A stretch of 64,000 bases of DNA from Catenuloplanes niger (GTDB taxonomy: Bacteria; Actinomycetota; Actinomycetes; Mycobacteriales; Micromonosporaceae): positions 6,953,001 to 7,017,000 of the forward strand of contig NZ_JAVDYC010000001.1 of the NCBI RefSeq assembly GCF_031458255.1. The letters run 5' to 3'. Made by a program: the position numbers and the translations under genes. This document shows positions 9,501 to 24,500 of the stretch, one piece after another. Each line of letters starts with the position of its first letter. Positions within the stretch are counted from its first letter, which is position 1. The notes under the pieces are model-generated. The model did not search any database, was not told where the DNA came from, and worked only from the letters and a program-made list of their open reading frames with translations.

Positions 9501-12500
9501 GATCGCGGCGAGCGCCCGCGCCATCGCCAACGGTGAGCCGATCCCGGGGCCGAAGCCCGCCCGGGGCATCGCCGGCAACACGCCCGAGGAGATCGCGCAG
9601 AGCGCCCGCAGCTTCGTCCGCGACGAGCACGCCACCACCGTCAAGGCGCAGCAGAACGGCGCGGAGAAGGGCTCGTGGCGGCTGAGCGAGGCGGGCCTCC
9701 GCCGCGTCGAGGCCGACGTGACCCGCGATGCCCAGCTGGCCTCCGGCCGCCCCGCGGACGGCCTCGTCGACCCGATGCGCACCGTCGAGGCGAACGTCGG
9801 CCGCCAGCTCCGCACCGAGGCGAACTTCGAGCGGACCCACTTCCTGACCGGCCGGACCGCGGACCGGGCCGTCGACGCCTACCTCCAGCGCAACCCCGGG
9901 CTGGAGCACTCCAGGACGGCGATCCGGGCGACCGTCGCCGAGGAGCTGCGCGTCTCCGTCAAGAACGCCGGGCCGGACGCGAGCTCGAAGCACCTGGAGA
10001 CGATCCGCCGGCAGTGGGAGAGCTCGCTGCCGACCAGGATCAGCGAGATCGGCAACCTCGCCAAGAGCAGCGGCACGTTCGACTCCATCGTGGCCCGCGC
10101 GGGCGGGGACGGGCCGCCGAGCAACAGCGAGATCGTCCGCAGCTCCTACGAGGACGGTGTGCGCGCGGACCTGGCCGACTGGCGCAGGTCGGCCGGCGGC
10201 GAGTCGCCGATGAGCCGCGGCGAGCTGTCCCAGCGCCTCGACGCGCGCGGTGCCAGCGCGGAGAACGACCTGCGCAGCGCCGCCGCCACCGACCGGGCCG
10301 TCGCGCAGGAGACCGCCTGGGCCCGCGGGCGGCAGGTCACCGGTCCCGACGACGAGCCGATCTCGCCGTCCGCGATGTCGCGTGCCGTGGGCGACCACGC
10401 CGACGACGTCCGGATCGCCCACGCGTCCGCCCGCGGTGACGAGGGCTCGTTCCGCACCAGGGTGAACGAGCTGCGCGACGGCTTCGAAGCCCGCGTCCGG
10501 CACGAGCACGCCGTCGAGTCCCAGTTCCGGCAGCAGGTCGAGCCGCAGCTCCGGACGGAACTGGACGCACTGGCCGCCGGCGGCGCGTCGCCGGGCCGGG
10601 TCGCGCGGATCCACGGCGAGGAGTTCAACGCGTTCCGCGCCGCGTCCGGCCGGGCCGGCGACGACGGCCCGCAGGCCGTTCCGCCGGCGAGCCGGGCCGA
10701 CCGCGGCGAGGGGACCGGCAGCTACGGCCGGCAGCTGGACAGCTACCTCCGGACCGACGTCGACGGCCGGGTCCGCAGCGGCGCGGACGTGCCCGACTCG
10801 GTCCGCGGGGCCGAGCACGGCAAGCTGCGCGACACCGCGGCCCGGCTGCACGAGGGGACGTGGCTGGAGACCGGGCCGTACGCGCGCTCCGCCGACGTGC
10901 ACGCGACCACCACCCAGAAGCTGTCCGCCGCGGACGGTGGCCGGGCCGCGGCCGCGCTGGAGAAGGCCGGCGCCATCAACGGCGTCGCCCGCCGGGCACA
11001 GGCCGCGGACCAGCACCACTTCGCCGCGAGCGCGGCCGAGCTGAAGCTCACGAACGCCGAGACGACCGCCATCCGCACCGAGACGACGGCCCGGCTCGAC
11101 AAGGACTTCGCCGAGATCTGGGGTGGGGACCCCAGGCGGATCAACCGGCCGGCGGAGACGACCGAGGGCCGGCACCACCAGTGGCAGCAGCGGCTGGACG
11201 CCGCCGAGGCCGCGTTCGCGGAGCGCGCGTACCTCGCCCGGCACGACCGGCTCGGTGGCGACTTCGGCGACCTCAAGCTGCGCGCGCCCGGCGCGGACGC
11301 GCCCAAGCCGCAGAAGGCGCCGCGCAACGCGCAGGAGGTCGCCGCCCGGCTGGAGGCCGCGAAGAACGACATCCGGGCCGACGCGCGCAACCGTGCCCGC
11401 TTCGAGCAGGAACTGCGGCTGCGCGGCAACGACGCGGACACCGCGTTCGGGCGCGGGTACCGGGAGTGGGCGGACGCGAACCCGGAGCTGGCCGCGCGGC
11501 TGCGGCCGGAGGACATGGCGTCGATCCGCTCCGACTGGGACGCGCACGTCCAGACGCTCCGCGCGGACGTGTGGGGCCGTCGCGGCGAGGGCGTGATGAG
11601 CCCGGCCGAGGCCGGCACGGTGTTCAACAAGGCCGCCGGCGAGTTCAAGTCGCGGTTCACCCAGGCCGCCGCGAACCCGCGGCCGGCCGAGCCGGACACC
11701 CCGATGCCGCGGGACTGGCCCGGCGACGAGGCGTCCTGGCGCGCACTCCAGCGGATCCCCGACCCGACGGCCCGCGACGCGGCCGCGAAGGTCTTCCGGG
11801 AGACCTCGGCGCAGTACGCCGGCGAGCGCGGCCCGGACAAGCGGGTGCTCGGCCGGGAGTACTTCGACCAGGCCGGCGTGGAGTTCTTCCGTACCGTCCG
11901 GACGGTCAACGAGACGCCGCCGGCGGCCACCCCGGAGACGGCCACGGCCGGCAAGGGCAGCGGCAAGGGCAGCGGCAAGGGCGCCGACGCCGGCAAGCCG
12001 AAGACGGTCAAGGAACTGCTGGTCGAGGCGCACGGGCGGCTGCACGACGACCTGTCGCTCTCCCAGGTCGCCGACCACTCGTTCCACCGGGCGTTCGACG
12101 CGGCGATGTCCCCGCAGCAGAGCAAGCTGGTCAAGCGCTCGCTGGCGCACGAGGCCGAGATGCCGAAGCTCGACCCGGCCCAGCTCGCCCGCGTGGAGAA
12201 GGCGTGGCACGGCTCGCTGCGGCAGGTGCGGGCCGAGCTGTGGGACTCGGCCGGCGCCGGGACGTTCGCCCGGCGGCACATCGACCCGCAGCCGCAGGGA
12301 CGGACCTGGAGCAAGCAGCTCGACGCGCTCGCCGGTGACCTGCGCCTCCGGATCAAGGCGGAGCCGCGCTTCAGCACGCTGCCCGCGGCCGCGGCCGACG
12401 AGTTCGTCAAGATCATGGGCACCCGGACCGACCCGGTCCACCCGTCGCTCTCGCCCGGCGCCTACGACGGGCTCGCCGACCGGTTCCGCAGCGAGTGGGT

Positions 12501-15500
12501 CAGCGCCCACCGGGAGACGATCGGCAGCCGCGACTTCGAGAACCAGGCGTGGCTCGCGCAGGAGCGCGCGCAGGGCGACGGCTTCGGCACCCGCCTCGAC
12601 GCGCTGGGCGAGCAGGCCGCCGTGACCGTCCCGCCGGGCACCGCCGTCAAGCCGGGCACGGCCGGCCACCTCGTGCCGGGTGACCCGACGCCGACCGGGC
12701 GCCCGGACGTGGCCCCGCAGGACTTCCCCGGGCTGGCGCACGCCGAACCGGGCGCGCTGCCCGGCCAGAGCACCGGCACGGCCCGCCCGCTGCCGGACCC
12801 GAGGACGATGACGCCGGCGGAGGCGGCCGCGTTCGACGCCAAGGTGCAGGCGCTCGGCCAGAAGCTCCAGCCGCAGCTCGCGACCGCCCGCAACGCCGAG
12901 GGACTCCGCGGCGATCCGGGCCGGAACTTCGAGAACGTGCTCGAGTCCAGCCGCACCACGGCCCGGGCCGCGGACGCGCAGGGCGACTCGCGGTTCAGGT
13001 TCGTGCACGACCTGCCGGAGTCCGAGCGCCCGGCCTGGCGCGGCCGGTACGAGCAGGAGCACAACCAGGCGTTCGAGGACACGTTCGGGCCGCTGGTGCG
13101 CGACGGCGCGACGGTGGACACGCCGGCCTGGAACCGGGCCGTCGAGACCTGGCAGCAGCGGTCCGCGGACCTGCAGGCGAAGCTGAAGCTGGACGTGTTC
13201 CAGCACCTGGAGATCGCCCGGCACCGGCCGATGGTGCAGCGGGCGGTGGACGAGGCCCGGGCGAACGGTGTCACCGACGCCGACATCGCGCTCGGCGTGC
13301 GCGCGTTCACCCACGACGTGCAGATGTCCACGGACACGCTGATCGGGCAGCACTCCGGCGACCGCGCGTTCGCCCCCGGGAACCGGGGCGCCTGGGACGA
13401 CATGGACGCGGCCCTCGGCAGCCGGCTGCGCGACTACCTGCAGCGGGCACCCGAGGTCGCCGGCCGCATGCGGAGCCTGCTCGACACGCGGGTCGACGGG
13501 CAGCTCGGCGCGTGGAACGCCAAGCTCGGCGCGGACGCGCTGCCGGCCGGCCAGGTGGCCAAGCAGGCCGGCGACGTGCGCGCCTCGATCGCCGACGACG
13601 TGCGCACGCGGGTCGTCGAGTCGATGCTGCGGCAGCGCGAGGGGTTCGGCTCGGCCAACGGGACGCGGTCCGTCGGCGACGACATGGACTCCGTGGTCGG
13701 CCAGGTCGTGACCGAGCGGATGCGGCCGTACGCCGACGCCTACAACGGCCCGGCGGCCCGCCGCCAGCTGGACTTCATGGAGTACCGGGACGCGCGCGTC
13801 GGTTCGCTGCTGGACGACCTGGCCGAGACGGTGCGGCAGCCCGGCGTCCGCCTCGACACCGCGGGCGTCACCCGGCTGTCGGCCGAGATCCGCGGCCGGA
13901 TGGCCGACGTCGACCAGGCGCTGCGGCCCGGCCTGGAGCAGAGCCGGTACTCGCCCGACGCGGTCCGGTCGGCCACCGAGCGGGTCGACGCCGAGGCGCA
14001 GGCCATCCTGGACGAGATGCCGTCCCGGATCCGGTTCGAGGAACGGCTGACGGACCTGCAGCGGACCGCCGACTTCGGGTACGGCGAGCTGCTCGGCGCG
14101 GACGGCCCGCGGGCGAACCGCGCGCTGTCCCAGGAGTACGGCCGGGAGTTCTTCACCGCCGCGGACGACGTCCTCGGCATGCAGGCCGCCGGCCTGCGCG
14201 CGCCGCTGCCCGAACGCACCATCGCCGACCTCGCCGACACGGTCCGCGCGCCGGACCGCACCGACCCGCGGTTCCTCCAGGAGTCGGCCGGCGACCTGGT
14301 GCCGGTCGGCACGTCGCCGCTCGGCCGGGACGCCGCGCACCTGACACCGGAGGACTTCCCCGGCCTGGCGCACCCCGAGCCGGACCTGACGGTTCCCGGC
14401 ACCGGCAAGGCCCAGCCACTGCCGCACCGGGACGCCTCCGCGCCGTCCGCGGAGCGGATCGCGGAGTTCCAGACCAAGGTCGTCCAGCTCAGCGAGGCGT
14501 TCCAGGGGCGGATCGGCACCGCGAAGAACATCGAGGCGCTGCGGGCGAAGCCGGGCGAGGTCTTCGACGAGGTGCTGGGCACCGGCCGTACCCAGGCCGA
14601 GGCGATCTTCGGCAGGAACGACGCGCCGGCCGAGCCGGCCGCGCCGGCGTCCGTCCACGACCGGCTCAAGGCCACCGCGCCGGAGCTGTTCGGCGAGCCC
14701 CGGGGCCGGGCGGCGGGCGACGCCCCGGCCGCCCAGGGGCAGCGCTTCAAGTTCCTGCACGACCTGCCGCAGTCGGAGCAGTCCGCGTGGCGGAGCCGGT
14801 TCACCGAGGAGTACAACACCGCGTTCGAGGACTCGTTCGCGCCCGTGCTGCGCGACGGCGCGGCCGTCGACTCGGTGACCTGGCGGAGCGCGGTGGACAC
14901 CTGGAACCGGGTGTCCGCCGACCTGAAGACGCAGCTCAGGCTGGACGCGTTCCACCGCAACGAGATCGGCCGGCACCGGGACGCGGTCGACCGGGCGGTC
15001 CGGGACGCCCGCGCGAACGGCGTCGGTGACGCCGACATCGCGCTCGGCGTGCGCGCGTTCACCCGCGACGTGCAGATGACCGCCGACTCCGTGGTCGCCG
15101 GCCGGTTCACCGGCCGGGACTCCTTCGGCCGTGGCGACGCGTTCGACCCGGCGCACCGCGGCGCGTGGGACGCCGCGGACACCGGCCTGCACGGCCGGCT
15201 GCGGGAGTACCTGCAGCGGGCCCCCGAACTGGCCGGCGAGGTGCGCGGCCGGATCGACCGCGGCATGAGCGGGCAGCTCGGCCGCTGGAACGACAAGCTC
15301 GGCGACGCGGCGATGACCCCTGCCCAGGTGGCCAGGCAGCACGTCGAGATGCGGACGTCGATCGCGGACCAGGTGGACACCCGGATCGTCGAGTCGGTCC
15401 TGAAGCGCCGCGACGCGCTCGGCTCCGACGACGGCATCCGGGCGATCCGGCAGGACCTCGACGTGTCCGTCGACCGGATCGTGACCGAACGGCTCCGGCA

Positions 15501-18500
15501 GTTCGGCGAGGCCTACAACAGCACGGCACCGCGCCGCCAGCTGGACGTCGAGGAGCACCGGGACACGCTGATCGGCTCGCTGCAGGACGACCTGCTCGCG
15601 ACGGTCCGCCAGCCCGGCGTGCGGCTCGGGCCGGCGGACGTCGCCCGGCTCGGCGCCGAGTTCCGGGGCCGGCTGGCCGACCTCGGCGAGGCGTCCCGGC
15701 CCGGCCTGCAGCGCGACGGCTGGTCGCCGGAGTCGGTGCAGGCGGTCAAGGACCGGCTCACCGCCGAGGCGGCGGCGATCAGGAACGAGATGCCCGCGCG
15801 GGTACGGTTCGAGGAGCGCCTGGCCGACTCCACGCGGACGGCCGGCGACTGGTACGGCGACCTGCTCGGCCCGGACGGGCCGCGCGCGAACCGGGCGCTC
15901 AGCCAGGAGTTCGGCCGGGCCTGGTTCACCCACTTCGACGAGGCGTTCGGCGGGCAGCACGCGGGACTGCGCGGACCGCTGCCGGACCGCACCGTCACCG
16001 GCCTCGCCGACGGCGTGCGCGCCGCCGACCTCGACGCGGTGTTCCTCCGGCAGACGCTCGACGACATGGTGCCGGTCGGCACGGCCCGGCTCGGCCGGGA
16101 CGCGCCGCACCTGGTCCCGGACGACTTCCCCGGCATGCGGAAGCCGGCCGGGGACGCGCCGGCCGAGACCGTGACCGCGCCCGAGCCCGGGAAGCCGAAG
16201 GGCACCGCCTACCCGATGCCGCGACAGCGGCTGGACACGACCGAGCGGCTCCTCGAGTTCGGCGACCGTACGGACGCGCTGGCCGTGTCGTTCCGGTCCC
16301 GGATCGAGACGGCGAAGGCGATCGAGGCCCACCGGGGCGACGCCGACAGCGAGTTCGACAGCGTGCTGAACGACGCCCGCCCCCGGTCGGCGGACCTCTC
16401 CGGCGCCCGCGGCACGAGCACGGACCAGTCCGGCCTCGACGCGCTGTTCGGCACCGAACAGTCCCGGTTCCGGTTCCTGCACGACCTGCCGGCCGCGGAG
16501 CAGACCGCGTGGCGTAACCGGTTCTCCGAGCAGTACCACGCGAAGTTCGAGGAGTCGTTCGGGCCGGTGCTGCGGCAGGACGCCGGGGTCGACTCGGTGG
16601 CCTGGCAGAACGCGCAGGCCAACTGGAACCGGTCGCTGGCGGAGCTGCGCGCCGAGCTGCGCTACGACGCGTTCCACCGCAACGAGATCGGCCGGCACCG
16701 CACCGCCGTCGTGCGCGAGGTGCACCTGGCCAAGCAGCGCGGCCTCAGCGACACCGACATCGAGCTCGGCGTGCGCGCGTTCACCCGGGACGTGCAGATC
16801 ACCGGCAACGACCTGGTCGCCACGCACCGCGGCGACGCGTTCAGCCCGGCCAACCGGTCCGCGTGGGACGCCGCGGACGCCGGGCTGCGGCAGCGCCTCA
16901 GCGAGTACCTCAAGGCCGCGCCGGACCTGTCGCAGAACCTGAACCTCACGGTCCGCCGGCAGACCAACGTCGAGACGAGCCGGTGGAGCCAGCGGACCGG
17001 CGAGAGCGTGCTGCCCGGCGACCGGGCGATGGACATGGCCCGCAACCTGCGGTCGTCGATGACCGGCGACCTCAACACCCGCCTGGTCGAGTCGATGCTG
17101 CACCACCGCGGACGGCTCGGCACGGCGGACGGGTTGCGCGCGGCCCGCACCGACCTCGGCGCCGACGCCGGCCGGCTGGTGTCCGAGCGGCTCAAGGTGG
17201 CCGGTGACGCGTACACCGGCCCGTCGCCGCGCCGCCAGCTCGAACTCGAGCGGCACCGGGACGACCTGGTCGAGAGCCTGATCGACGACCTCGTCCTCAC
17301 CTCCCGGCAGGCCGGCGTGCGGGTGGACCCGGCGGGCATCTCCCGGATGGCCGCGGAGATCCACGACCGGATCTCCGTGCTGCACAACGACCTGCGGCCC
17401 GGCCTGAGCCGCGACGGCTACTCCGCGCGGTCGGTGGAGGCGGCGACGGACCGGCTGCGCGCCGAGGTGCTCACGATCCGCCGGGAGATGCCGTCCCGGG
17501 TACGGATGGAGGAACTGCTCAACGACTCGCTGTCGCAGGCCGGCCGGCGCTTCAGCGACCTGCTCGGCCGCGGCGGCCCGATCGCCAACCGCACGCTGGC
17601 GAACGAGTACGGCGCGGAGTGGTTCAGCCACTTCGACCAGGTCTACGGCGGCCGGAACGCGAGGCTCAGCGCGCCGCTGCCGGACCGTACCGTGGCGGAC
17701 TTCGCGGGCCGGCTGCACGACAGCGCGGTCGACGCGCGCATGCGGTTCCGGGGCGCACCGGAGACGATCTCCCGCGCCGACGTGCGGGCCGCGCTGGAGT
17801 CCCGGCTGACCGGGCTGGACCCGTCCGACGGACCCGCGGCCCAGGCGGTACGCAGGTCCGTGCTGGACGACTTCGACGCGCGCTTCCCGGAGGGCGCGGA
17901 CATCCGTACCGGCGAGCGCGCGGTCTGGGACCTCACCCACGGCGACGCCGAACTGCGCGGCATGTTCGACGCGGCGACCCGCCGCGAGACGTTCTCGGCC
18001 GGGCTCCGTGGCCGGGTCGACGCGCAACTCGACGGCCTGATGGCCGACCGCGTCTGGACGGACGGGACCCAGGCCGTCGCGGCGTCCTGGCGGTCCGACT
18101 TCCACGCCATGGTGCGTCAGGAGTTCGACGCCGAGTTCCCCGCGGACGGCGGCGCGCGCGGCACGTCCGGCGGGCGCTTCGACGCCGACGCCGCGGACCG
18201 CTGGGTGACCTCGCTGCGCGATCTCGCCGACTCCTGGTACACGGTGAAGCTGGCCGGCCGGCGGGCCGGTGAGGTGATCGACGGAGCGGTTCCCGACCCC
18301 GCGGTCGCCGCGCACGTCAAGAGCCGGCTGAACGACGCGCTGTCCTCCCGGCTCACCTTCGACCAGGCGCGCGAATTGCCCAGGCTGGGCCGCCCGGACC
18401 GGGACGGCCGGGTGCTGACCGAGCTGTTCGACGACCTCGACACCACGGTCGGCAGCTGGCTGCGCGGCGCGCCGAACCGCGGCGCGGCCGGCCCGGACGC

Positions 18501-21500
18501 GGCCGCCGCGCTGGCCCGTAGCCTGCGCGAGGACGTGACCGTCCCGATCCCGCGCAAGCCGGGCGTCGACGCGGAGGTGGCGGTCTGGGAGGCGCGCTGG
18601 GAACGCGAGGCCGCGCCGATCCCGGGTGGTGAGCACGCCCCCGAGGTGCTGAAGGCGCGGGCCGCCCGGGTGCGCGACGCCGTGCTGGACGACCTGAGGG
18701 GCCGGCTGACCGACGGCGGGCGCTTCGACCGGGCCGGCTGGGAGGCGTCGTTCAACGCGGGCCTCGGCGTGCACCGGCGCCAGATGGAGGCACCGGTCCC
18801 GGTCCGGACCACCGACGACGCCGGCGACGTCGCCACCGGGATCGGTGCGGAGATGCGCCGGGCCCAGGAACTGGTCGAGTTCGACGTGCGGTGGGAGGTC
18901 GCGGTCGCGCCGATCCTGGACCGCTTCGGGTCGACCGGGACCGCGCGCACGGCCGCACAGGAGCTCGCGGACACGTACCACGGCCGGATGAAGGTCGACC
19001 TGGACACCCGGCTGCGCGGTGACGAGGGCGAGTTCGACCGGGGCGCCTGGGACCGGACGGTCGCCGGCGGCATCAAGTCCTTCGACACCCGGGTCGGCGA
19101 CGTCGTCAGCCGGCGGCTCGTCGAGACCGACGTCGGCAACGCGATGTTCCGGGTCGAGGAGCTGTTCAGGTTCGACGCGCGCTGGGACGCCACGGCCGGT
19201 CCGGTCCTGGACCGGTACGGCGCGTCCGGGCCCGAGCGGACGGCCGCGGCGAAGTTCGCGGATTCCACGCGCGGCACCCTGAAGGCCGACCTGGACGCGC
19301 GGCTGCGCGACACCACGACGTTCGACCGGGAGGTCTGGGACGCGACGTTCACCCGCGCGGCCGAGACGTTCCGCCGGGACGTGCAGACCGTCGTCGACCG
19401 CGAGGTCATCAGCGGTGAGGTCGGCGCCGCCATGTTCCGGGCCGAGGAACTGGTCCGGTTCGACGCGCGCTGGCAGGCCGAGGTCGCACCGGTCCTGGAC
19501 CGGTACGGCACGTCCGGCGCGGCCCGGAACGCGGCCGCGGACCTGGCCGGCGCCTATCACGCCCGGATGAAGGCCGACCTGGACGCGCGGCTGCGCGGCG
19601 AGGGCGCCGGATTCGACCGGACGGCCTGGGACGGTGCGGTCGCCGGCGGCGTCAGGTCCTTCAAGGACAACGTGGGCGGCGCCGTCGACCGGGCCGTCTA
19701 CGACGACATCGGCAACGCGATGTTCCGGGTGACCGAGCTGACCGAGTTCGACGCGCGGTGGGCCGCGGCGACGGCCCCGGTCCTGGACCGGTACGGGCCG
19801 TCCGGCCCGGCCCGGAACGCGGCGGCGGAACTGGCCGAGTCGACGCGCAACAGGCTCAAGGTCGACCTGGACACCCGGCTGCGCGGCGACCACGGCGACT
19901 TCGACCGGGCGAGCTGGGACGCGGCGTTCGGCGCCGGCGTCGACTCGTTCACGAAGAACGTCGACGGCGCGGTCAGCCGGGCGGCGCAGGGCACCGGCAC
20001 GCCCCCGGCGGCGCCACGCACCGCCGGCCCGGACACCACGGTTCTCGACCCGGCGTCCCGGCCCACCACCTCGACGTCCCGGCCCACCGCGCCGCCGCGG
20101 GCCACCGAGGTCGAGGCGCCCGCGCCCACCAGGCTCGAACCGCTGCGGGCCGAGCCGTTCACCCGGACCCCGGACGACGACGGCCGGGCACCGCAGCCGG
20201 GCCACCACGACGTCGGCACGCTCACGCTCGAGCCGCCGGCCCGGCCGTCCGGCAGCCGTACCCTGGAACAGCTGGAGTTCGCGGCCGCCCGCGGCAACGC
20301 GCGGCGGGACCTGCAGGCGAAGCTGGACGCGCACACGCCGGCCGACCTCCGGGGCACCGACACCGCCCGGGCCGTGCACCAGGACGTGCTGGCCGAGTTC
20401 GACCACCGGTTCCCGCCGGGCGGCCGGTTCGACGTCACCGAGCGGATCTCCTACGAGCTGGGCGACGCGCTGCACGGCGCGGACGTGCTCGGCGCGCGCT
20501 TCACCGCGGCGACCGAGCGGGCCCGGTTCGCGGAGACGCTGCCGGACCGGGTGGACCGGCACGTCGACGCGGTGCTCGCCGGTCGTGCCTGGACGGACGA
20601 GACGCGGGCGGCGGCGGAGCCACTGCGCGCGGAGTTCCGGACGGTGGTGGAGACCGAGTTCGACCGGGTGTTCCCGGCCGACGGCAGCGTGCGCGGGCAG
20701 TTCGACCGCCGGTTCGACCGGCCGGCCGCGCGTGCGTGGGCGGACGCCCTGCGCGTGACGGCTGACAACTGGTTCACGATCCGCATCACGCAGCTGCGCG
20801 CGGAGCAGATCGTCGACGACACCGTCCCGGACGCCACGCTCGCCGCGCACGTGCGGACGCGGCTGGCCGAGGACCTGTCGCCGGAGGCCGTGTTCACGCG
20901 CGCCGGTGAGCTGCCGTCGCTCGGCGCGGCGGAGCAGATCCGGCTGCTCGGCGGCCCCGGGGGCCTGCCGGCGCGGGTGACCGGCTGGCTGGCCGACGGC
21001 ACGCCGGGTGGCATCGCCGATCCCGACCTGGTCCGGACGCTCACCGAGCGGCTGCGCCGCGACGCCGTGGTCCCGGTGCCGGCGGGCACCGGGCGGGCCG
21101 CGGATCGCGACGGCTACGCCGACCGGTGGGAGGAGGCGGTCAACCCCATCCTGGACCGGTACGACGCCGGACCGGAGTTCGACGCGGCCCGGCGGGCCGC
21201 GGAGGAGCTCCGGCAGCGGGTCATGACGGACCTGGACGAGCGGCTGACCGGCCGGTCCACGGCGTCCCGGGACGTCTTCGAGGGCATGTTCGCCGGCACG
21301 CTGGCCACGCTGGACGAGCGCCTGGCGGCGGCGGCCGCGAACCCCGCGCCGACCATCCCGGCGGATCCCACGCCGGACGCCCCGACGGGCACCGCGTCGG
21401 CCGGCAGCACGCCGGCGGGGACGCCGGGGTCGACCACCGCCGGCACCACCGACGCGACGCCCGCCGGCCCGGCGCCGGGCACCACGACGCCGCGCACCCC

Positions 21501-24500
21501 GACATCGGTTACCCCGGCGCCGGCCGGCATGTCGCCGGCCGAGCAGGTGCGGCTGCGCACCGAGTACCTCATCGCGTGGAACGAGGCGGTCCGCCCGGTC
21601 CTGGACGGCTACGCCCCGGGCGGACCGGAGCGGACGTTCGCCGGCACCCGCCGCGCCACGGTCCTGTCGTTCCTGAACACCCGGCTGAAGGCCGGCGGCG
21701 AGTTCGACCGCGCCGCCTGGGACACGATCTTCGACGCGAACGTGGCCGCGCTGCCCCGGATGCTCCGCGAGGTCACCGTCCGGGAGCAGGAACGGGCCGC
21801 GCTCGCGACCCGGGTCCTGGACGCGGCCCCGCCCGAGATCCGGGACGGCGGCGCCGCGCACGCGGTCCGCGACGCCGCGCTGGCGGAGTTCGACCGGATG
21901 TATCCGGTCGGCCACCGCCCGGGCCGCACCGACCGGCTCACGTTCGAGGTCCACCACGCCGACGCCCACCTGACCGCGATGCACCAGGCGGCGGCCGACC
22001 GGGAGCGGTTCGCGGCCACCCTGCCGGACCGGCTGGACCAGCACCTCGACGCGGTGCTTGCCGACCGCGCCGGCACGGACGGGACCCCGGCGGCGGAGTC
22101 GCTGCGGACCACGTTCCGCGCCATGGTGCTGGACGAGTTCACCCGCGCGTTCCCGCCGCACGGCACCGCCGCCGACACCCCGGACGGCCTGTTCACCACG
22201 GCCGCCGGGACCCGGTGGGCGTACGACCTGCGGCAGGCGGCCGAGAACTGGCTCACCGTCGAACTGACCCGGCGCCGCGCCGCGCAGCTCATCGACGAGA
22301 CGGTCACCGATACCGCGCTAGCCGGCCGGCTGCGGTCCCGGCTCGACCAGGCGATGGCCCCGCTGCTGGACCTCGGCCGGGTGCGCCGGCTCGCGCCGCT
22401 CGGCGCCGAGGAACAGGCCACGCTGCTCACCACCACGCTCGTCGACCTGGACGGCCGGGTCAGGGCTTGGATGCGCGGACCGGACCGGACCGCGACGGTC
22501 GACGCGGACCTGCTCGGCGCGCTCACGCTGCGGCTGCGGGACGACATCGCGGTACCGGTGCCGGCCGACACCGGCCGCGCCGCGGAACGCGCGCGGTACG
22601 GCGCGCGGTGGGACGACAGCGCCCGCCCGATCCTGGCCGCGCACCCGGACAACGAGGCGGTGCTGCTGGTCGCCGGCGTGCTCCGCACGGCGATGGACGA
22701 GGACCTGGCGAAGCGGCTCGAGACCGGCGACTACGACCGGGCGGCCTTCGACGAGGCGTTCGACACCCGGATCGAGGTGCTGGAACGCATGGTGGCCGCG
22801 GCGGCCGACGGCACCGTGGTGCCGATCGCCCGCACGCCGGACGCAGCGCCGCCGGCCGCTCCGGGGACGGCCGCTCCGGGGACGGACCCGGCGTCGGACT
22901 TCCGGGTGACGACGGACCTGGACCCCGACATGGGCTCGGCCCCCGCGTTCCTGCCGGGGGACCCGCCCGCGGAGACGCCGTCCGGCACGCCGGTGGCCAC
23001 GTCGGAGAGCACGCCGGAGATCGACGCCTATCCGGCCGCGAGGAACACCGCGGCCGGGGCGCCGGCGGCCGTCCCGGGGAGGCCGGCCGGCCGCACCCGG
23101 CCGAGCCGCCCGGTCGCGCCGGTCCACCGCCTGCGTACCGTCGGGGACCGGTCGTTCCTGTCCCCGGCCGGGCAGCCGGAACTGACCGCCGGCCACCTGC
23201 CCACACCCGCGCAGCGCCGGCACCACCTGACGCTCGCCCCGGGCGCGGCGACCACCGCCGTGCTCACGGCCGGGATCGCGGAGCTGCCCGAGGACGACCG
23301 GCAGAGCATGACCGTGGACCTGCCCGCCGACCGCGTCTACTCGGTGCCGGAGGTCCGCACGCTGGCCGACAACGGCCTGACGCAGCCGGGCCCGGACGGC
23401 CGGCCGGCCACGATCCACGGCGACGTGGTGCTGCGCGTGCCGGCCGGGCAGCTGTCCGGGCGGCCCGCGGCGAGCCCGTACGTCACGCCGCTGGACGCGG
23501 ACGGCAACCCGGTGTTCGGCGCGTCCGCCGTGCTGTACGAGTTCCGGGCCCGCTCCAACACCTGGGCCGCGGCGAACCCGGTCACGCCGTACGGCCTGCC
23601 GGTCGCGCCGCACAGCCGGCGTTTCGACGCCGGTGGCGGCTGGGTGGCCGAGGAGTCGGAGGGCACGGTCCACTTCGGCCGCGCCGCCGACGGCTCCCCG
23701 GTGTCGCCGGACGTGGTGCTGGTGGACGCGCGGGGCGTCCCGGTCCACGAGCGGGTCGCGGCGTCGCTGCCGCGCGACACGGAGCTCCCGGCCGTGGTCC
23801 AGGACCTGGTCGACCGGGTCACGGCCGGTGGCGGTGCCGTCGCCCACCGTCGCCCGGCAGGTGAGTTCCCGTCGCTGCCGGACCGCCGGCCCGGCCGGAT
23901 GTACGCGTTCACGGAGCGCCCCGGCACCCCGGTGAGCGAGTTCCTGACCGGCGCGCCGGCCGAGTTCACCGCGGGGCTGCGGTCCGGCTGGGACCTGCGG
24001 TCGTCCGGCACCCGCCTCTACCTCACCCCGGCGCGGAACACCGGCGTGGACGCGCTGCTGCCCCCGCCGTCCGGCGGCCGGCGCAACGTGGTGGTCGCGG
24101 AGGACGGGTTCGACCCCGCGGTCGTGGCCGAGCTGGTCGACGGCCTGGCCGGGCAGACCGGCGGCGGTCTCGTGGTGGATCTGCCGGCCGGCACCTACTC
24201 GGCCGCGCGCGTCCAGGAGATCGCGAACCGGGTGCTGCGACAGCGGTTCGTGCAGGACGCGACCATCCCGCTGGAGGGTGACGTGACCGTCCGGGTCGCG
24301 GCCGGCGACCTGGAGGACCGCCCGCCGGCCAGCCCGTTCGTGATCCCGCGGGACGCGGACGGCAACCCGACGTTCGGCGCGACCGCGGTGACGTTCGAGT
24401 TCCGCACCAGCGAGTCGGGCTGGAGCCGGGACCGGGCCAACCGGATCACGCCGCACGACCTGGAGCCGCAGCCGAGGTCGCGGCGGTTCCCGGTCGGGGA

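Noticed and set aside
8533..22161. A 4,542-codon open frame on the minus strand inside the first giant gene
   Set aside because: It has the Arg/Gly/Val/Pro-biased composition expected from the complement of GC-rich codons, no ribosome site or domain, and lies opposite a frame with clear repeats and a WXG head.
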